DNA of 64,000 bases from Larimichthys crocea (GCF_000972845.2 NC_040025.1:20143399-20207398); one strand, 5' to 3'; shown: positions 12,406-24,476, counted from the stretch's first letter. Program-made: numbers and translations. The notes: generated from the sequence alone by a model not told the origin.

Positions 12406-15166
12406 CATATGTTTTGTGTGTAAAGTCTTTATTTGTGAATTAGTATACAAATAAATGTAGTCTGAATTGAAGAAATGACAAACTCAAATACCTCTATGTA
12501 TACCCTACCTAAATGTAGTTATTCAGGCTACTTTCCACCACTAGCACCAAGTATGAAAAAGCAACAAATGTTTAATCATTTTACTTTCACTTTATTTTAC
12601 TTCACTATGAGAAGAACTGCCATAAGGCTGCAAACACTAAATCAAGCACAACCACACTAGTGCAGCATGGCTTTTAATATATCATACAGGATTAGACCAC
12701 TGATTAAAATACCCTTCGAATAATATCAATAGAATTATGCTCTGAGGTGCATGAGCGATAACCATGAATAGGAAATCAAAAACTCCATCTCTAATTGGCT
12801 TCCATGGTACAGTAAAACTGATCTGTTGTGTTTTTCCATCAAGACGTCCTCAAGGAGTATTGCTTCGTTCTTAAACCTACTGTATACTGCAGATAATTGA
12901 AGCAACTTCCAAATGGGTTGTAATTTACTGGTCTATTGAAAAGCTAAGTAAGTTTAAACTTCTTCACATGCATTTGACATAGAAAGTGTCTATTATTGTG
13001 TTGGGCTTGTGAGGATACATTAACAAACTACTACTGCAGCCAAGCTTGACATCATTTTCTTAAATACTGTGTGGAGTCATTAGAAAACAGCAAGCTCACA
13101 GCACTGATATGTCATGTCTAATGTGATTTCCATAATTCCCTCCCTGCACTTGATCTTGCAACACAAAGCTGCAGTAAATAACTAAGATTACCAGTCGTAC
13201 TGGTGAAATCAGTGCCAACAGGATGTCACAAATTTGCTAATAAGGTACAATTTATTAAAAGGTCACAAGCCAGAATCCAACATGCTGTTTGATGCTCCTG
13301 AGGCACAATGTGAGCACTTTTTCTGAGCAGCATGTCACATGAGTAAGTAGTTGAATTTTCCATCACAAATGTAACCCTAGAGGCTCTCTTCCTGTTTATG
13401 ATAAGCTACCTCCAGCTATGGCTGTAGCTGGATCACTGGGCACCATATAGCAGAGGGTTTGTCTCGGGAACAGGCAGGCAATTTAAGTGAATTAAGTTTT
13501 TTTTTTTTTTTAAATGTGTTATTCAAATGATATGTATTATATCTTTACCCATACCATGCACTCTAAGGGTCAATGTGTCATTTGTGAGCGAAAAAATAGA
13601 ACAGTGTGAAGACGAGTGGTCACAAAATGACAAAGCTGAACTTGTGACAGACAAAATGTCACATATGCCCTGCGAAACACTGAGATCTGTTGTGAGAATT
13701 TGTGGTGTAGCAGCAACTGTCACATGGAGACTACAGCACTTTCTGTGAGCAGTGAATGTTTTCATTAGCTTGCACGACCACTTTCTGACCTGTGACTGCA
13801 TGTAATCCACTCTCTATTTCTACTTCACTAGTTGGAAATGTATTAAAATAGTATTTGAAATATTTAATTATCTCAAAAATGATTCCAAGAGATCATAAAA
13901 GCGATATAAACCCATGAAATATTTAAGTATTAGAGTATTATATGATCCCCACAGAATGTTTCTGAATCCATTGTCAAATTAACTGAAGAGTTGCTACTAT
14001 ACAGTATATTACCATTATTTTGCAGTCCAATCACTTTTTCGATGCAGGCTAAAACATATCTTTGTGAATAGTGCAGGTTCTTCAGAGCTTTGTTATTTAA
14101 ATAATAAAGCAGGTAAAAAAAAATACATAAATACAAATAAACTGCCTGCTCATTGTGTTTTGTCATTAACATTGGTTACAGTAAAGTAGTAAAATAATGC
14201 TGTTCATACTTGTGCACATAGAGAACATACAATATACTGTATAAATGACTCCACCTCCTCTGACCCAACCACTTGATTGGTTGGAAATGGGCACATCATT
14301 TGGCCTAGTGTGGCCTGAACAGTGTCAGTTATGGTCCACGATCACACTACGTGCTACTGTAATGACAGGTGTCAATATGTAGCTATATATCAGCACTTTA
14401 ATACCACACTTATAGTGCAAAAGTACATAATGCTTCATTTAAGTTTGAATATCATCCAATCACATTATAATACTCCAAAAGATTAGATCATCTATTACAT
14501 CTCGATTAAGAGAAGAAACACAAAGCTGCATTAATTAAACACAAAGGTGGAGGTGTAAAGCTTTGCTAAAAGTGCGCTCAAACACGTTGCAGAAAATAGA
14601 AAATACATTTGCAAGTGGTCTTATGTGTGAGATACTGCAGGATACTCAATATGCTCATGTCACAAACTGCCTAGTATCAATATAAGTGCAAGAACTGAGT
14701 GTCTTGTTCCAAATTACTGGTGCATTTTTCTTTCAATTACCAACTGAGTGTTAATGCAGTGTCTAATCTTGGTCATTCCTGGTAATCCCACACCTCGAAG
14801 CCTTGTATATTACCATTCTTAATCCTGCACACTGATGTAATGTAAAAGACGCTCCTCACTCAGTTAAATGAAGTGTACACCAGAGCCTACAGTGTGTGGG
14901 TTTTCTTAGTTAATCTATCAGTTAGGCCACTTCCTCATCCGCATTTCTCTTGCACACATTTCCATTAGAAAGATCCTCAAAATTAGATTGGGTTTGACGG
15001 TAGGTGCACAGGAATGTCACATTTTTTTTATTTCTAAATACTTTTCATCAGTTGAGCTGCCCAAGCTGCAGGACACCACCTGTTTGGACGGAGCCTCGTT
15101 GTTGTTTTTCTATTAAAAATTATCTAATTATCAGTGTTTGATCAGCTGTGGGAGTCTTTATCTTAC

Positions 15167-15712
15167 CTTTCACGACACGTTCCGGCTCCTAGCTGCTCAT
15201 TGTTCCGGAGGGGGGGTTTAATGAAAACACTCTGGTTGAGTCACATCAGTTCAGGTCCGTCAAAGTGGCTTCCCAGCGTTTCCATCCCTCAACTGAACAG
15301 CGTCAAGTTAAAAAGAAATGACCTGAGAAATGAGGAATGAGTCCTGAAACATCAAATCACCGCAGCTGTACTCCTCTTGTATCGTGTTGCCCTATTTCAC
15401 TCATTGACATGGACGAGAGGGGGGAAAAAGACGAATTAACGTCGATTTAAGATTACAAAAAAAAAAAAAAATGTTCGCCTCTTCACCACGAAGCACGAGC
15501 GATAAAAAAGCAGCTAATTTGGGGTCAAATCCCAATTTCTTCTTCGTCTATTCTCCGACACTGACGAGGCGAGCGACAGGATGAGGCATGATTGCTGCGC
15601 GCTCCCGACACCACAGGCTCGTTCTCCGGTCAGACGCTCCGTGGCCGTGGGAGTGAACCGCAATAAGAAATAATTCATGGAAAAGAGGTCGGCATTTTGA
15701 CAGAGCGAGAAC
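15167..15712 (-). other. gpr153: Candidate gpr153 5' untranslated exon
   Basis: On the minus strand this stretch is richer in CG dinucleotides than its AT-rich surroundings and ends at a near-consensus donor, GTGAAAG|GTAAGA, with the exon's last base at 15167. It has no long open frame that could join the receptor. It contains several upstream ATGs, including a three-codon ORF (ATG AGC AGC TAG) about 40 bases before the donor. The donor would pair with the acceptor at 859. The 5' boundary is a guess set by a TATA-like element above it. Confidence 0.4.
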
Positions 15713-15830
15713 TGCTCCTGTGTGTTGCACATTTGTTTTGTATAAAACTGGGGGGGAAAAAAACAGGTCGTTTCATTCCTGCAACCTCTGAATGAACATG
15801 AAGGTATATTTTCCATTAAAGGTCCAATTT
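15530..15830 (-). promoter_or_regulatory. gpr153: Candidate gpr153 promoter / small CpG-rich region
   Basis: 15540-15660 is unusually dense in CG for this window (gcgcgctcccgac, ccgtggccgtgg). A TATA-like TTTTATAC lies on the minus strand at 15748-15741, about 30 bases before a possible start near 15712. It sits between gpr153 and acot7 on the correct side and strand for gpr153. Promoter activity is inferred, not shown. Confidence 0.35.
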
Positions 15831-16633
15831 GAATGAATCTGAGCTGACTCCATTAAGCTTTGATAAGAGAATAAGAGATGGCTATAACAGCCTATTGCAC
15901 CCAGCTATATGTTTCTGCAAAGCAATGAATCTAATGTGTCATAGCATCCATTTTCATTATCCAAACATTTATAAAAGGACTTCTGCTTATGTATCAATCG
16001 CATTAGTGCATGTTATTTTCTCATGTTATTCATGCTCCTTTAAATGGGCCCCTTTTTCATTGACATTATACTACTTGTTATGTAAGACTCCATCCCTGGA
16101 TGATTCTGTAAGAGCGGCTTTCCTCCCTCAGGGCTTAGATTGTACCCAGTGAGAAATCTAATAGGCCCTACATGAGAGGAGAGATACAGCGAGGACCCTG
16201 GTGCCATGGTTTTCGCCACTATTATAAGAATTATTTTCATTTTTATTTCTTAGGTGGATGGTCTGATGAGCAGCACATGATCCATCTACTGCCCATTCAT
16301 TAAAACAGACACACACACACAGACACACCTGGGAGCTGCCCATGTGCACTACACAGCCAGGCCGTTCAGCAGTGAAGTGCTTTAAAAAGAAAAGCTGCTC
16401 CAGATGCTGAAGTAAAATGTCCCCTGAGCTTCACAGCTGATACAGTCATTACTTACCTGAAGCTACACTGCAGCCTTAAGGTTTACATTCATCTTCTTAT
16501 AACGTAATTGGATGGCAACAAAAGCAACACATTCTGTCTCAGTAAATGCTGCACAGTTCCCCCCTTTGCTCACAACATTTGCACATATTTAAGTTTATGG
16601 ATATAATCTGGATATCTGATAGCATGAGTGACC

Positions 16634-16778
16634 GTCTCACTATGGGGAATGCCTCCTGTGTGCTCTAATCAGAAAGCTTAAATAACATTATGCCAGCACT
16701 AACTTGGCTGGCACTAGTGACTTCTATGTCAGGAAGGGATAGGACCCTCCTTCTATATAATAGGCTGACATAGTGTCA
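16634..16778 (+). repeat. DIRS inverted terminal repeat, 3' side
   Basis: Contains ggggaatgcctcctgtg, ctatgtcaggaaggg and tctatataataggctgaca. Each recurs, reverse-complemented and in matching order, at 19267-19423. Next to it (16800-16930, minus strand) is CCCATAGTGAGACAC and ACCGGTTCTCTGATTAGTAC, phrases I associate with the 3' ends of fish DIRS elements. Confidence 0.8.
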
Positions 16779-16964
16779 TAGTGTTGCAGCTATTGCCATA
16801 GCAAGGATGGTGGTCTGGTAGACACTCACTCGTACTAATCAGAGAACCGGTGTTATATCCATACCCTTTTTTCTTATGGTATTCATTTTGTGTCTCACTA
16901 TGGGAAAAATACTGACAGTTAGCTAGACATGCCTGTAAAGAAGACAGCTGTCCTCAGTGACACC

Positions 16965-18060
16965 TCACAATCGAGAAGCCACGCACTGAGAAGAGCCCAC
17001 ACTGAGGACTGAATGTGCCAGATTTGGAATTCGCACACAACTCTTAGATAAAAACTCCCTTGAAGACAGCCCAAAAGGGTCGGTGTGCACCAGTGGGAGG
17101 CAGGACACAGGCTTTCTTATGTGTGCTTTTGCCAAAGACACAAATAACTGGTCACCCTGTCTAAAACCGTGGGTCCTGTGCAAATAAATTTGCAGTGCAT
17201 TGGACACAGTGTGCAAACACCAGTGCTCCTCAAAGAATAAAGGTGGAGGATAGATAATGATGGTCGTTCCTATAGGGGAGCATGAGCCTATAACTTTCGG
17301 GATAAAGGTTAGGTTAGGGTGCAGACTGACCCTGACATACCGGAGAAAACGTCATACATGATACGCGCAAAGTGCATTGGTCTCACCTATGCGCTTAGCT
17401 GAGGCCAGGTAAAAAGAAACAGTCTGTGACTCTGAAGACTGTTGTGGAGAAATTGCTGGAAGTCAATGGCACCAGGTCAGGAGCCTCTGATGTGTTGTGC
17501 TGTAATGTTTTTTTAAGCTTGGCCAAGGAGAATCAGAGATATTTTCACATACAATCGGGTATGCATGAGTCGGTCTCTATTCTGCCCAACTCATTCGAGT
17601 GGTCAGATTTTAAACTCTTACAGATGATGCCACAAATACTTTACACCCAAAATAGTCAGAGAGAATGCATTTTCCCATGTTAGTGTTCACCTTCAACACA
17701 TTCTAGTCTGGAGACACTGTTGTCTGTTCATGCTAATGGAACGTCAACAGTTAGCTATCTATTATGTCTAGGAGGGCAACATTGCGTTTCTCTGACCCTA
17801 GTCACCAGGCAACTCTGAGATAGGCTGGCACCTGCACTCCTCCCGCACTCCAAACAACAGCCTTATATGCCAAAGAGAGAGTGTCACCGTCCACGACCCC
17901 AAAGCCCCTGTGTACCCAGAGGATAAGAAATTCCATAACAAAGACCAGCTCTCAAACACATGCCGCTTATTGTCATACAACATCCTAATTGGAGAGGCTC
18001 TGGCACACTGAATAGTGACAGTAACACTGAGTCCCATTCTGTTCAGGTTGTCTGGGACAG
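16965..18060 (-). pseudogene. DIRS tyrosine recombinase (YR) pseudogene fragments
   Basis: Three separated minus-strand pieces are in the correct order. (a) 18037-17798 contains QCARASPIRMLYDNKRHVF, matching the SAM-like N-terminal part (ARAPSTRxLYxxKWxVF style). (b) 17408-17382 reads LASAKRIGE, the box around the first catalytic Arg of DIRS recombinases. (c) 17216-16965 reads LQIYLHRTHGFRQGDQLFV, the segment before the C-terminal catalytic region. The HxxR and Tyr motifs are not seen downstream. Stops and frameshifts separate the pieces. In life this enzyme integrates the circular DNA copy without making a target-site duplication. Confidence 0.75.
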
Positions 18061-18079
18061 CAGTAATGGTAATGTCGAC

Positions 18080-18260
18080 CTGGACAGAAGTTGAAAAATC
18101 TCCAGTAGCCAGTGCTTCGCTGACTAATGCATGGTTGTCATGATTATAGACAGACCTCCTTCCCTCACTCTGGCCAGACTCAGAGGAATGAGGGCTACTG
18201 GAAAAGAAGCATAAAGGAGGGTTTTACGGTCACCTCTGTGCCAGTGCATCAACCTCCATT
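18080..18260 (-). pseudogene. DIRS pol fragment downstream of RT/RNase H
   Basis: The minus-strand translation contains KTLLYASFPVALIPLSLARV and, after a stop, AKHWLLEIFQLLS. Both fit the conserved DALAxxWPxxLLYAFPPxALIPxxLARV / KHWxxEIxxLL block that follows RNase H in DIRS elements. It is broken by in-frame stops. Confidence 0.7.
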
Positions 18261-19266
18261 GGGGCTGATTGTGTAAAGAGAAGACCAGGGAGCACAGAGC
18301 AGTCTCTGCTGTTGCATAAAACATCCATGGTTGCCTGCCTGAACTGCAATCATATCAGTTTCACCACAAAGGGGTGGTAAAACAGACATGGTTCCAGTCT
18401 GCTTCTAGTCTGCATACAGCAGGTTTCCCCTAAGGGTCTGGCAATGTTTGAGGGTAACCCTGCTAGGTTTGTCTGGATCATCTCTACTCTTTCAAAGTGA
18501 GTCCGAAAAGAGCAATGCTTGGATCAGGCATCATGTTCTTGTTCATTTATCTGAAACGCAGAGAAGTGTGTGTCAACATCAAGACTTTTGGCAAGGAAGA
18601 TGGACTCTTTCTCTTCGTTGTCGGACAACAGGAGCTCTAAGTCAGCCAACACTTCCCCTCATCGTCCACATTGCCTTCCAGATTGGTATGAGTAGCAGTG
18701 AAGCCTTTGCATCCCTCATTTGTCCCTTGCGATGAGGAAACATGGGCCAGGAGCTGGGGGTCTGCCAAAACCCAACTTGGTCCAGGTGTTGCAGCCAAGC
18801 CTTTAGATATTGCCACTTCTCCCTGTGGCGCAACTGTTTTGCACATCAGTGGGTCCTCCCCACAACAGGCTAGCCTGCCAGGCCTGCCCTGGAAGTTGAG
18901 CATTGGGAGAGTCCAGACATGCTGCATGCCCAGGGTAAGTGTCCCAGGCAGGGGGGCAAAGCTTCAGGCCTTTACTGACTTCACTGAGGTTGATAGGCAT
19001 AGCCCTGATTAGCTAGTGGTCTGTAGACAGAAGTAGTACTACTTCCCAAGGTGAAAGTACTGCTACTTTTGTACTTTCCTTGTTGTAGAACAGTACTGCA
19101 TAGTGCACATGGACAAATGAACTAGCATATAACTGTACAGCTAGGAACAAAATGCTCAGTGACCAAGCTGTGCATTCAGGTATGTGGACAGTTTAGCTTC
19201 GTACCCAATACCACAGTTGTCAACAAGATTCTTTGAGAACTGAGAAAATGTTTTTGAATGGCAACT

Positions 19267-19423
19267 GACACTGTGTCAGCCTATTATATAGGAGGACAGT
19301 CCCATGCCCTCCTGACATATACATCCCTAGTGTGAACTAGTTAGAGCTGTTGTTGTTATTGTGTTGGTGTTATTTGAACTTATGATGAGGTCATGCAGGA
19401 GGCATTCTCCATGGTGTGACACG
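19267..19423 (-). repeat. DIRS inverted terminal repeat, 5' side
   Basis: Reverse complement of the 16634-16778 repeat. Shared blocks are tgtcagcctattatatagga, ccctcctgacatat and gcaggaggcattctcc. The arms differ by substitutions and by a roughly 15-base length difference in the middle. Confidence 0.8.
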
Positions 19424-19636
19424 AAACAAGTCAGAATTGTACTGCAGAGAAGACTACACTAAAAGATTCTTGTTTTTTCCCCCAATATCAATAAGTTGTA
19501 TTATTGTCTGAGCACTCATGTTGCTTGCCTTAATGGATATTATGGTAATTGTCTAATGTCACTCTGTCCCCTGATATTAGCAAATTAATTGGAAATACTT
19601 ATAAAAGGTTTAAAAAAGACTGACTAAAAGACTTTT

Positions 19637-20361
19637 CCTTTAACATCCTATTCCAAATAGGTCATGATGGTACGTGGCCTACATCACGACTGCAAACACT
19701 CACTGACTGTGCTTGAAGAAGCTTTTTCAGAGGTAAAATCCTTTAGATAACTCACTGCAGCTATGTATGGCCTTCATATTTTATTTCTTAAGGGTGCAGT
19801 TTGATACTTTCACAGGCTACTCTTACTTCTACTGGAATTTCTTAAAAGTTCAGAGCTGAGAAAATTGCCTTTTTGATGCAACACAACCTGAAGAAGGGTT
19901 GAATGAAGTGAGGATGAAAACAAGATGAAAGAGTGGAAGTCAATTGTGTGCAAACAACGGGTGTGTTTGAGATAAAGCGACCAAAAGATGGAAATGTTGT
20001 GAGAAACAACTACAAAGTTTCAAACTTTAAAGCGAATGACGCAATTTGATTCATAAACTTGTCTGACGCATCAGCAGTGGACAGCAGGGTTACATTTCAA
20101 TGCATGTGACTCTGCAGGAGGCAGTCCTAATCCACATTTATCTCGGAAACTCTTTCAGATGTTCATTATCAAGTTGTCAGGGTAGAGTGAGTCAGGACTA
20201 AATCAGTCAGCAGGTGCACAAATCAGCGATCCATTTACAGAATTATAATGGTCATAAATGAATTCAAGCCTCCTACATTTAAGGAAGGGATGCAGTGTAT
20301 CATGCATATTTCTGTTAAAAGTTAAAATAATTTTAGATAAAGCATGTGTTACATATTGCAC
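19637..20361 (+). repeat. Local direct duplication, copy A
   Basis: Shares with 21595-22092, in the same order, attccaaataggtcatgatg, catcacgactgcaaacact, ccttcatattttatttc, gggtgcagtttgata, cagggta, gtcaggactaaatc, atccatttacagaatta and the end tgtacatattg-like block. Copy A carries about 165 bp (around 19870-20030) absent from copy B. No ORF or TE protein is visible. Confidence 0.85.
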
Positions 20362-20571
20362 ACATTCAGACTTCAGAAAATAAGTCCGTCATTAAAACTG
20401 GACATAGCAGGAGAGTTTGTTAAAAGAATCAGACTGTCCATCTCCAGCTTCTCCCATGTGATGCTAGGTGACCTGGAAGTAAAAAGCAACAGAAGGCATT
20501 CCTGCCCACTGGCTCCGCTGGCACCGGGCTGCCCCAATTCTCACCGTCAGCTCCAAGATCACACTACATCA

Positions 20572-20602
20572 TACACACACACACACATACACACACACAC
20601 AA
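20572..20602. repeat. (CA)n microsatellite
   Basis: About 14 CA units, interrupted once by ATAC. Confidence 0.93.
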
Positions 20603-21594
20603 GTAAGCACGGGTACAGCAGCTCTTTAATAGTTAACACTGTTTTGAATGTCCTGCTGGTATGCTGCCCTCCAATCTACTATTCCCATGTCCTCTTAGCA
20701 TTGCCACCTCTCTATGTGGACCCGTCTGTGTGCCTTACATTCAGAGGTAGCCTAATTTAGTAGTACTCCTAGTAAGGTCCCCTGTGGCTGAAAGAAAGGG
20801 AGGTTCCAGGCCAGACAAAGTACAGCCCATCACCTACTCCTCTGCAAGGAAAGCCCTGCTGGCTCCAAGCCCAGATAACAGAGGAGGACTGAATGTAGGA
20901 CTTGTTTCTCTGTTCTGTGAAGGTGTTCCAGGAAGCACAAACAAAACATTTACAAAGAAACAAGGAAACATTGAGGTGTTTAACAGTTTTCTCTGTGAGC
21001 ATGGTATTTTTGAGCATCTGTAACTTCTGTTGACACACATAACAGAAGCAGAAACCCTGAGAGACGATAGGCTAGACCAGAAATAGTCTGTCTTGGAGGG
21101 GAGAGCAAAGCCATGCAGAAGAGGGAAGCCTTCGGGTAAGGGTGCGTGGCTCCCAGGGGCTCTATGGGTAGCATCTGCTGGACGCCATGGGACTCCATCC
21201 CCTCACAATCCAACAGATAGTGTCTCACTGTATGGACTATCCTTTCATGTCATGCTATCCCGTTGAGTAGTTACGGAAATATAGGCAGCACTTGCTGCTC
21301 TGTCTTTTGTGCTTTCGGAAGTTTCTTGCCATCAAACCAAGATTTTACAACATCTGCTTGGATGGTGGGACACAACAAGATGCTGAGCAAAGTACCTGTG
21401 TGCTTATACGTTCTGCATGTCGAGATCCATGGGAGACCACGGCGAAGGACGTATCTCTGCTCTGTGAAGTGTGTACTTGCTAAAAAGCTTGTGCACTTTA
21501 TTGTGAAGCTGTGTCTACTGTCACTTCATTCCCTAAAATCAGCAACAAAACTGGAAATGGTGACCACGAAACATGATCCAGGTTATAAAATTTG
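20603..21594. other. Spacer between duplicated copies; nothing recognised
   Basis: About 1 kb between copy A and copy B of the local duplication, slightly richer in GC than its surroundings. Open frames up to about 110 codons exist on both strands but overlap one another and match no family I know. It could be further decayed transposon sequence. Confidence 0.4.
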
Positions 21595-22092
21595 AACTTT
21601 AACGGCTTATTCCAAATAGGTCATGATGGTACGTGGTTTTCATCACGACTGCAAACACTCTGCACTGCAGCACTGTACAGCCTTCATATTTTATTTCCCA
21701 TATAAGGGTGCAGTTTGATATTTTCACAGGCTATCCTCTACTCTTATTCGGATTTCTTAAAAATTCAAAGCTGAGGAAAAGTCGAATGACTCAATTTGTT
21801 TTACAAACATGTCCAAACCATCATTTCAGTGGATAGCTCTGCAAGAGCCGACTCTAATCCACCTTCATCTGTGAGACTTCATCAAATGTTCATTATTAAG
21901 TCGTCAGGGTAAAGTTAGTCAGGACTAAATCGGTCAGAGGGTGCATGAATCAGCAATCCATTTACAGAATTAAAATGGTAAATTAATAAATTAATTCTGG
22001 CCTCCAATGTTTAATGAGTGGCTTGCAGTGAAGAAATGAAATGTATTTCTTTTAAATAATTCAATTAAATAAAGCTTGTGTAACATATTGAG
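21595..22092 (+). repeat. Local direct duplication, copy B
   Basis: Second copy of the 19637-20361 unit, about 1.7-1.96 kb downstream, same orientation and shorter by about 230 bp. Divergence is substantial, with many substitutions and small indels, so the duplication is old or the unit is an ancient dispersed repeat with two copies here. Confidence 0.85.
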
Positions 22093-24000
22093 CATTTCTT
22101 GGGTATGATAGGGTATGAGGTAAAGATGGGTAGTAGGTGTGCAACTTCTTCCAACACACTTAACCGAAGCTTTGCCTCATACAACTATTGGCAGATATAT
22201 TTTCACAAGTGACCTTGAAATATAATTCAGGTTCAGGTTTCAGCGTCTGGAAGTAAAGAACCCTGCTGTCAGCGAATGACTGACAATGAAGATGAGCAGA
22301 AAATGCGAAGCGGGTCACTTGGTAATGAAAGCCAAGACTTTTCTCAACACTCTTTATAGTTTATCCTTCTGTCAGGGTCCTTAATGGCTTTTCTCCTACA
22401 CCAGAGGATCATTCATCTTCTAAGTAGCCTTGTCAGTCTCTCTACAGTCTGCTGTATGGGATACAGCAGTTAGAGGGTGGTTAGTCCCCTAATTTAGATG
22501 CAAAGACATGAGAGGAAATTTGAGATCAGCACTTTTCCTTCATTTCATTATTCTCTGATGAAAAAGATCAGTTTCACATGCAGCCTCCTCTGGTCTCATG
22601 GTATGTTGAATATACACTGCAGTTCAATTATACACTTTAATGTAGATTTCAACATTTTTGTTGCTACCTGGAAGAGAAACATCTATTTCTGATAATGTCA
22701 TCTCTTCCATTTCAAGTCTGTTCTTCCACATAAGTAACCATGGTTACCATATTGTGTCTCTACATATAAAAGCCAGCTGCTACTTGCTGAAATGGCTGTA
22801 GACTCTAATGTTGTTGTGAATAATGAGAAATTATATTGCTTTTGAATGTCTTCAGAACAGGGACAGTCAGGCATGCCTGTGCTGATGTTTAACATTCGGC
22901 AGATGCTTTTCAATAAGCTCATTTTTCCCCATACGTGTTGTCTTGCCATCTAAGATGGATCTTGCCTCCCTGTATTGTATGTTCCCTCCTCTCCCTCCCC
23001 GTGCTCTCCTTCTCCCACAAGATGCCTCGACTTCACTGGGGTTAAAAATAGATATATCCCCCTGGTGCAGCTTGAGCCTAACTTTATTTTCATGGAGGAA
23101 ATGAAAAGCACACATACTGCAGGGACATAGAGAGAGAAAAAACAATAACCTTCAAGATCCAATGACAAATCAGTTTCTGTCTGTGTAAGGAAACAGTACA
23201 AAGAGCAAAGGTCCAAACAGAAAAGCATTTTGCTGAGACTGTGCTAAGACTTCATAGAGCTTGCTCACTGGGCTTTAATCTTTTAATTTCACTTCGGTTT
23301 TGATCTCAAATTAGTCCTTGCCATCTGTTGCACAGGATTGAAGCCCACCTACTCCTTCTGACAAATGAGATTCACGTCTAAGTGTTCTCAATACCCAACT
23401 CAAAAACCAATCCTGCTAAATATTTGAACAGGAGTTTTTATGGCTGGTTAATAAGCACAGCCTTTTCAAGTCTCAGCATGGCCATATGGATATTGATTTC
23501 TCACTGGCTGCTGCTGACCTTGATTCATCTTTCTGATCTTTCTTTGTCCACACATGCACAAACCCAGAAAGATGTAAATACAGACACACAACGAGTCCTC
23601 ACGTGTCATCTGGAGACAGAGGGAGTGAGATGGTGAGAAGACAAAGGGACCAATGAAGTGAATAAGAAGAGCAAGAAAGTGACACTGGAATATAATGGAG
23701 GAATGGTGGTAAGCTGGAGAGGGAAAGGAGAGCATGGTAAGGCAGAGCAAATGCTAGAGTCAGAGTGTGATAGACAGAGGAGGAGGAGAGTGGAGAGGAA
23801 GAGAGGGGGAAGGGCAGGCGTGGGAGAGATGTGAATTGAGTCAAAGCCCCCGAGCTCCCCTGATTCCTCTGTGAAAGACACAGTGCTGAAAAGATAGATA
23901 GCGTATGCCCTCTCTGCCAAGGCATGCCCAAGACAATGACATCATCATCATAAAAACTAGCAAGGACACGAGGCGAGAGCCCCAGACTCACGCTTGGATC
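22093..24000. other. Intergenic sequence between acot7 3' end and the duplication
   Basis: No exon is supported. 23630-23830 is strongly purine-rich on the plus strand (long runs of AGG/GAG), which explains the overlapping Ser/Leu-rich minus-strand open frames. A 14-bp palindrome at 22734 is listed separately. Confidence 0.5.
22734..22747. promoter_or_regulatory. RFX/X-box-like palindrome GTAACCATGGTTAC
   Basis: Perfect 14-bp palindrome of two GTNRCC half-sites separated by AT, the arrangement bound by RFX factors. It is about 1.2 kb beyond the acot7 3' end. Binding is inference from the motif only. Confidence 0.35.
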
Positions 24001-24377
24001 TTTTATTCATTACTATTCACACACTTATTCAGCATTTTCCTTGCACTTAGACTATCACAGATCATGAAGTCGTCATACTTAACAAACTTCTTAAATTAAA
24101 ATAGTACTCTTACTTCTACATACAGTCAGACTGGCACTTTGCAGTGATCAAGAATAGTCTTCATACATCAATAAAAATATGTACTCTTACTTTTACATAG
24201 ATATACAGCTATATGTGGATACTTTGGTGCATAGCACAGGGAAAAAAGAGATCACAGGTTTAACAGGAGGCTACAGTTACAGAACAGGAGAGGGTTTTTT
24301 AGTCCCTTTATACTGTATGTGCTGTGTGGGGTTGATATACTGTTGCAGGCGTTTAACAACTCTGGTAAGCAGCGGCA
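23980..24377 (-). other. acot7: acot7 3' untranslated region (candidate), with AATAAA at 24007-24002
   Basis: Downstream of the acot7 stop codon on the minus strand, the first canonical AATAAA is at 24007-24002, giving a 3' UTR of roughly 390 bases if cleavage is 15-25 bases further on. Other, more distal signals cannot be excluded. Confidence 0.5.
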
Positions 24378-24476
24378 TCACTGCTGGCGCGCCTGATTTG
24401 CAAGTCTCTTTGCTTTACTCTGGAGGTAACGCGCTTTGCCCTCTTCAAAACGTCTTTGCTCCTCTTCTCCGTTGAT
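24378..24476 (-). CDS. acot7: ACOT7, last coding exon (C-terminal tail and stop)
   Basis: Encodes 32 residues and the stop TGA (24380-24378). It begins INGEEEQRRFEEGKARYL and ends LANQARQQ. It aligns with the charged C-terminal helix of ACOT7 (EDEKKRFEEGKGRYLQMKAK in mammals, from memory). The acceptor is TTTTCTTCAG, ending at 24477, and the exon starts in phase 0, which agrees with the end of the preceding exon at 33966. The tail is not part of the hotdog catalytic folds. Its last residues differ from mammals, as is normal for this variable end. Confidence 0.93.
   Translation of the reverse strand: MNGEEEQRRFEEGKARYLQSKAKRLANQARQQ

Larger units (their letters stand above)
859..15166 (-). 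other. gpr153: Inferred gpr153 5' intron / upstream region
   Basis: About 14.3 kb without a supportable coding exon on either strand. The longer open frames (for example 4134-4523 and 7212-7634) show no recognisable domain, and several overlap equally open frames on the other strand. The repeats listed separately at 1.5, 2.6, 5.0, 8.2, 8.4, 11.4 and 11.9-12.4 kb lie here. The intron assignment depends on the donor at 15166 being joined to the acceptor at 859, which is inference. Confidence 0.4.
16634..19423 (-). mobile_element. Decayed DIRS-type tyrosine-recombinase retrotransposon
   Basis: The ends are inverted repeats of each other (16634-16778 and 19267-19423). Between them, on the minus strand and in DIRS order, lie a fragment resembling the region after RNase H (about 18260-18080) and then a tyrosine recombinase broken into pieces (18060-16965). 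Inverted termini plus a tyrosine recombinase distinguish DIRS elements from ordinary LTR retrotransposons. At 2.8 kb the copy is about half the usual length. The gag and reverse transcriptase region between 19.27 and about 18.35 kb is deleted or unrecognisable. Frames are interrupted by stops and shifts, so the copy is non-functional. Confidence 0.8.
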
